Translations under genes and position numbers: made by a program
From: an uncultured Paludibacter sp.
GTDB lineage: Bacteria; Bacteroidota; Bacteroidia; Bacteroidales; Paludibacteraceae
Assembly (NCBI GenBank): GCA_937927845.1
Contig: CALFXE010000247.1
Location: 1-28,659 of the forward strand
DNA length: 28,659 bases
Direction: 5' to 3'
Notes under the pieces: generated by a model
The model's database searches: none
Told to the model about the DNA's origin: nothing
Seen by the model: only the letters and a program-made list of their open reading frames with translations
Part shown: one piece after another, positions 25,060-28,659 of the stretch
Layout: each line of letters starts with the position of its first letter
How positions within the stretch are numbered: position 1 is the stretch's first letter

Positions 25060-27297
25060 ATGAAATCGATCTGTAACCTTTTGCTGCTTTTGATCCTGTG
25101 CGTAGCAGGTTATGCCCAGCAGCCCTCTTATTCTAAGTTTTACTACCAGCGAGCATCTCTGTTCGAGGAATTACCAATACAATCACAAGATGTGGTTTTT
25201 CTTGGCAACAGCATCACTAATGGAAGCGAGTGGCATGAACTGTTCAATGCTCCAAATTTTAAGAACAGGGGAATCAGTGGAGATCTTGCTCAGGGAGTAT
25301 ATGACAGACTTCAACCTATTATAAAAGGAAAACCGCAAAAAGTATTTTTATTGATTGGCATAAATGATCTGCAACGAGGCACTCCTCCCGATTCGGTTAT
25401 CTACTGGGTGCAAAAAATTATACAACAGCTAAAACAACAATCTCCAGACACAAAATTATATATACAGAGTATTTTACCGGTTAATACCAATTTCCGATCT
25501 TTTTCAGATCAAATAACACGTTTACAGGCAATTGAAAAAACAAATCAACAACTTGAATACCTCTGTGAAAAAGAAAGTTTAACCTATATTGATTTATTTG
25601 AAGGACTTAAAAGCCGATCTTCCAATCAGTTGGATCCCTTATACACAAATGATGGACTTCATCTTCTGGGTAAAGGGTATCTCCGCTGGAAAGAACTGCT
25701 TACCCCTTATTTAACCGAAGCCCCATTAGTTATTGCAACTTATCCGGTTCTTCCCGTACTTACAAACAAAGAAATTAATCCGGTGGCAAAACTTGTTATT
25801 TACCGTACCGGACCAGAAAAGATTAAATTGCAAAGCATTAGTCTGTCCCTAAATGGAACTACCCAGCCTGATGATATACTACAGATACGTCTCTATGAAG
25901 AGGGTGATAACGGAATGCCCGACCCCAATAAGCCTCTTGGCAGCGGACAAACGCCTAAAAGTAACATGAAGTTTACAGACAATCTTCCTTCCGGAAGAGA
26001 TACCATCCAACTTTGGGTGACCGTAAAACTGAAAAATAAAATAAATCTTACCCATAGAGTCCTTACAACAATTACTCAAGTAGAAACTCCAAATAAATCG
26101 CTGCCCATCATACAAACACCTGCAAAAGAGGGATTACGTGTTGGCGTTGCCTTAAGACAATTCATGCAGGATAAGGTCCACACATCACGTATACCAGGCC
26201 TTACTACTGCCAAAAACGGAACTCTGTTGGCTATTTACGATGCCCGTTACGAAAACAGCCGGGATCTGCAAGGGGATATCGACATTGCTTTGAATCGCAG
26301 CAATGATGGAGGTGTAACCTGGCAGCCAATGCAAGTGATACTTGACAAAAAAACATGGGGTGGATTACCCGAAAAGTTTAACGGTGTAAGCGATGCATGC
26401 ATACTTACCGATACTAAAACCGGATATATTTATGTTGCCGGACTTTGGATGCACGGTGTACTTGATAAAGAAACCGGAAAATGGACCGAAGGACTCACCG
26501 AAAAAAGTTCCAATTGGATACACCAATGGCAAGCCAAAGGATCACAGCCCGGAACCGACGTAAAACAAACCTCGCAGTTCCTCATCACGCGCAGTACCAA
26601 TAACGGTAAAACCTGGAGTGAACCCGTAAATATTACTGCGCAGACAAAACGAAAGGAATGGTGGTTGTTTGCTCCGGCACCCGGACACGGAATTACTCTA
26701 AACGATGGAACACTTGTATTTCCGACACAGGGAAGGGATGAAAACGGAATATCTTTTTCAAATATAACCTGGAGCAAAGACGGAGGAAAAACCTGGACTA
26801 CCAGCAATCCCGCATATAAAGACGTAACCGAATGTATGGTTGCCCAACTCGAAGATGGAAGCCTAATGTTGAATATGCGTGATAATAGAAACAGAGGGAA
26901 TTACACCGAAAACGGCCGTCGTATATGTACCACAACCGACTTGGGTGTTACCTGGACCGAACACCCCACCTCCCGGAAAGCTCTTATAGAACCTACCTGT
27001 ATGGGAAGCTTACATAAACACATCCGTAAGGGGAAATCGCTTTTATTATTTAGCAATCCGGCAAACCAAAGTGTACGTACCAACATGACACTAAAGGTGA
27101 GCGCAGATAATGGAAATACGTGGCCGGAAAGTTATCAGACCGAACTTGACCAGTATCGTAGTGCCGGCTATTCCTGTATAACCAGTATTAGCGAAGATAC
27201 CATTGGAATCCTTTACGAAAGTAGTCAGGCTCAACTCGTTTTCCAACAAATTTCACTAAACGAATTGTTAGATAACAAACCGAAGCAAAACAAATGA
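25060..27297 (+). CDS. Sialate O-acetylesterase-sialidase fusion (SGNH + GH33)
   Basis: The 745-residue secreted product joins three domains. After a signal peptide (1-19, ending GYAQQ) comes an SGNH hydrolase (about 25-215) with the four blocks intact: GNSI (S51), RGISGD (G74), GIND (N102) and DGLH (D198, H201). A beta domain like BNR_assoc_N (about 235-345) follows. Then comes a GH33 sialidase (about 355-735) with the RIP motif (SRIPGL), a YDARYENSRDLQGDID segment, five Asp boxes (NDGGVTW, NNGKTW, KDGGKTW, TDLGVTW, ADNGNTW), MRDNRNRG and the AGYSC Tyr region. Bacteroidota sialidases usually carry the BNR_assoc_N and GH33 parts without the esterase. The chain probably removes O-acetyl groups that would block the sialidase. 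It sits between nanU-like and nanT-like genes and overlaps the latter by four bases. Confidence 0.92.
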   Translation: MKSICNLLLLLILCVAGYAQQPSYSKFYYQRASLFEELPIQSQDVVFLGNSITNGSEWHELFNAPNFKNRGISGDLAQGVYDRLQPIIKGKPQKVFLLIGINDLQRGTPPDSVIYWVQKIIQQLKQQSPDTKLYIQSILPVNTNFRSFSDQITRLQAIEKTNQQLEYLCEKESLTYIDLFEGLKSRSSNQLDPLYTNDGLHLLGKGYLRWKELLTPYLTEAPLVIATYPVLPVLTNKEINPVAKLVIYRTGPEKIKLQSISLSLNGTTQPDDILQIRLYEEGDNGMPDPNKPLGSGQTPKSNMKFTDNLPSGRDTIQLWVTVKLKNKINLTHRVLTTITQVETPNKSLPIIQTPAKEGLRVGVALRQFMQDKVHTSRIPGLTTAKNGTLLAIYDARYENSRDLQGDIDIALNRSNDGGVTWQPMQVILDKKTWGGLPEKFNGVSDACILTDTKTGYIYVAGLWMHGVLDKETGKWTEGLTEKSSNWIHQWQAKGSQPGTDVKQTSQFLITRSTNNGKTWSEPVNITAQTKRKEWWLFAPAPGHGITLNDGTLVFPTQGRDENGISFSNITWSKDGGKTWTTSNPAYKDVTECMVAQLEDGSLMLNMRDNRNRGNYTENGRRICTTTDLGVTWTEHPTSRKALIEPTCMGSLHKHIRKGKSLLLFSNPANQSVRTNMTLKVSADNGNTWPESYQTELDQYRSAGYSCITSISEDTIGILYESSQAQLVFQQISLNELLDNKPKQNK

Positions 27298-28556
27298 AAG
27301 CTGAAACAAAAATATATCCATGGATTGTGGTAGCCATGTTGTGGGGTGTTGCTTTGCTAAATTATATGGACAGGCAAATGCTTTCTACAATGCGAGAGAG
27401 TATGATGATAAACATTACCGAACTGGAGTCGGCCGCAAACTTCGGCCGACTTATGGCTGTATTTCTTTGGATTTACGGATTAATGAGTCCGGTTGCCGGT
27501 ATTATTGCAGACCGTTTGAACCGCAAATGGCTCATTGTTGGAAGTCTGTTCGTATGGTCGGCCGTCACCCTTCTGATGGGTTATAGCACCAATTATAATG
27601 AAATCTACCTTTTGCGGGCCATCATGGGTGTTAGCGAAGCACTTTATATCCCTGCCGGATTATCTTTGATTGCCGATTTTCATTCGGATAAAACAAGATC
27701 TCTGGCGATTGGCATTCACATGACCGGACTTTATACCGGGCAGGCGATAGGAGGCTTCGGAGCCACCATTGCAAGCCTCTATTCATGGCAAATAACTTTC
27801 CACTGGTTCGGATTGATAGGTATTGTTTACAGTCTCATACTTATCCTTTTTTTAAAGGATATTCCCAAACCAAAAGCCAAATTGCAGAGTGCAGCGGTTA
27901 CCAGGAACAATAGATCCCCCTTTAAAGGGATTGTTTTGTTATTAACAAGTTTCTCATTCTGGATAATCCTATTTTATTTTGCAGTACCCAGTCTGCCCGG
28001 ATGGGCTACCAAGAACTGGCTTCCAACCCTCTTTAGCAGCAATCTTTCCATCCAAATGTCTCAAGCTGGTCCACTTTCTACCATAACCATTGCTGTTTCA
28101 TCGTTTGTTGGAGTAATCGCCGGAGGAATACTGTCTGATAAATGGATACAAAAAAACATCCGTGGTCGCATCTACACCAGTGCAATAGGGATTGCGCTTA
28201 CCATTCCATCCCTTTTTCTGCTTGGAATGGGAAGCTCATTGTTTACAACTGTAGGAGGAGCTGCATGTTTTGGAATTGGATTCGGGATGTTTGATGCTAA
28301 CAACATGCCCATCTTGTGTCAGTTTGTAGCAGCAAAATACAGAGCAACCGCCTATGGATTAATGAATATGACCGGTGTATTTGCCGGAGCTCTTGTTACC
28401 ACACTTCTCGGCAAATCTACAGATTCCGGTAATCTTGGATATCACTTTGCACTGATGACTGTAATTCTATTCGTAGCACTTGCGGCTCAGCTCTATTTCC
28501 TACATCCGCAAAAAGTAAAGATTGTTGGAGAAACAGAACCTAAGGAGGTTAACTAA
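27294..28556 (+). CDS. MFS transporter, probable sialic-acid permease (NanT-like)
   Basis: The 420-residue product is a 12-span major facilitator. The first span ends in LLNYMDRQML (D26, R27), and the loop between spans 2 and 3 carries ADRLNRKW, an MFS motif A variant. A long hydrophilic loop near residues 192-208 separates the two halves, and helices such as GGILSDKW in the second half mirror motif A. The ATG overlaps the stop of the sialidase gene (ATGA), showing translational coupling. The position as the last sialic-acid operon gene suggests uptake of Neu5Ac across the inner membrane. MFS sequence alone would also allow another anion or sugar acid. Confidence 0.87.
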   Translation: MKAETKIYPWIVVAMLWGVALLNYMDRQMLSTMRESMMINITELESAANFGRLMAVFLWIYGLMSPVAGIIADRLNRKWLIVGSLFVWSAVTLLMGYSTNYNEIYLLRAIMGVSEALYIPAGLSLIADFHSDKTRSLAIGIHMTGLYTGQAIGGFGATIASLYSWQITFHWFGLIGIVYSLILILFLKDIPKPKAKLQSAAVTRNNRSPFKGIVLLLTSFSFWIILFYFAVPSLPGWATKNWLPTLFSSNLSIQMSQAGPLSTITIAVSSFVGVIAGGILSDKWIQKNIRGRIYTSAIGIALTIPSLFLLGMGSSLFTTVGGAACFGIGFGMFDANNMPILCQFVAAKYRATAYGLMNMTGVFAGALVTTLLGKSTDSGNLGYHFALMTVILFVALAAQLYFLHPQKVKIVGETEPKEVN

Positions 28557-28659
28557 TTTCAACCCATACTTAGTTCGAATCACGCCATAGTTTAGGTCTT
28601 TTCAAGGTAAGTATTCGGTGTAGTACGTGTGCTAAAATAGTATTATTCTATTTATAGCT

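Noticed and set aside
28573..28582. tRNA-like TTCGAATC segment near the right edge
   Set aside because: The flanking bases cannot form a five-pair T-stem, and no acceptor or anticodon arm is seen upstream.
28557..28659. Possible terminator or gene after the MFS transporter
   Set aside because: No clear stem with T-run and no ORF with family features in these 103 bases; the stretch is left as unassigned.
1..28659. CRISPR arrays, insertion sequences or attachment sites
   Set aside because: No regularly spaced direct repeats, transposase or integrase genes, or paired terminal repeats were seen.

Overview
The window comes from a member of the Bacteroidota, most likely Bacteroidales. It holds three SusC/SusD-type outer-membrane uptake systems with STN-domain TonB receptors, FecR-type anti-sigma factors and short ECF sigma factors. 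Shine-Dalgarno sequences are weak, and several upstream regions carry TAnnTTTG -7 boxes. The species cannot be named from this sequence. All three systems look like glycan or small-molecule scavenging loci, and two point to host-type glycans: alpha-mannosides (GH92) and sialic acid.

Region A (about 100-9340) is a mannoside utilisation locus read mostly leftward: ECF sigma factor (rightward), divergent FecR anti-sigma factor, an STN-type SusC interrupted by a frameshift near 6890, SusD, and a GH92 alpha-mannosidase. A probable cis-antisense RNA lies on the + strand over the susC start and leader (about 7491-7580). It resembles the DonS class known from Bacteroides host-glycan loci.

Region B (about 9361-17190) is a second sigma/anti-sigma-type locus read leftward: FecR anti-sigma factor, STN-type SusC, SusD_2-family lipoprotein and a secreted metallophosphoesterase. 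A strong hairpin terminator follows, then a second ECF sigma gene at the far end. That gene sits about 6 kb from the anti-sigma gene and converges on the region A sigma gene.

Region C (17492-28556) is a rightward sialic-acid operon: FadR-type GntR regulator, NanM-like Kelch mutarotase, NanA lyase, SusC/SusD pair (NanO/NanU-like), a three-domain surface enzyme joining an SGNH esterase to a GH33 sialidase, and an MFS transporter (NanT-like). Inferred flow: the fused enzyme de-O-acetylates and releases sialic acid, NanO/NanU imports it to the periplasm, NanM equilibrates anomers, NanT carries it into the cytoplasm, and NanA splits it to ManNAc and pyruvate. A 19-base palindrome ahead of the regulator fits a GntR/FadR operator. 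No ManNAc epimerase or kinase gene is present in the window.

The most notable items are the putative antisense RNA and its paired identical-loop hairpins, the broken susC, the esterase-sialidase fusion, the GntR operator, the detached sigma gene of region B, and several intercistronic hairpins without U-tracts. No rRNA, tRNA, CRISPR array or insertion sequence was seen.
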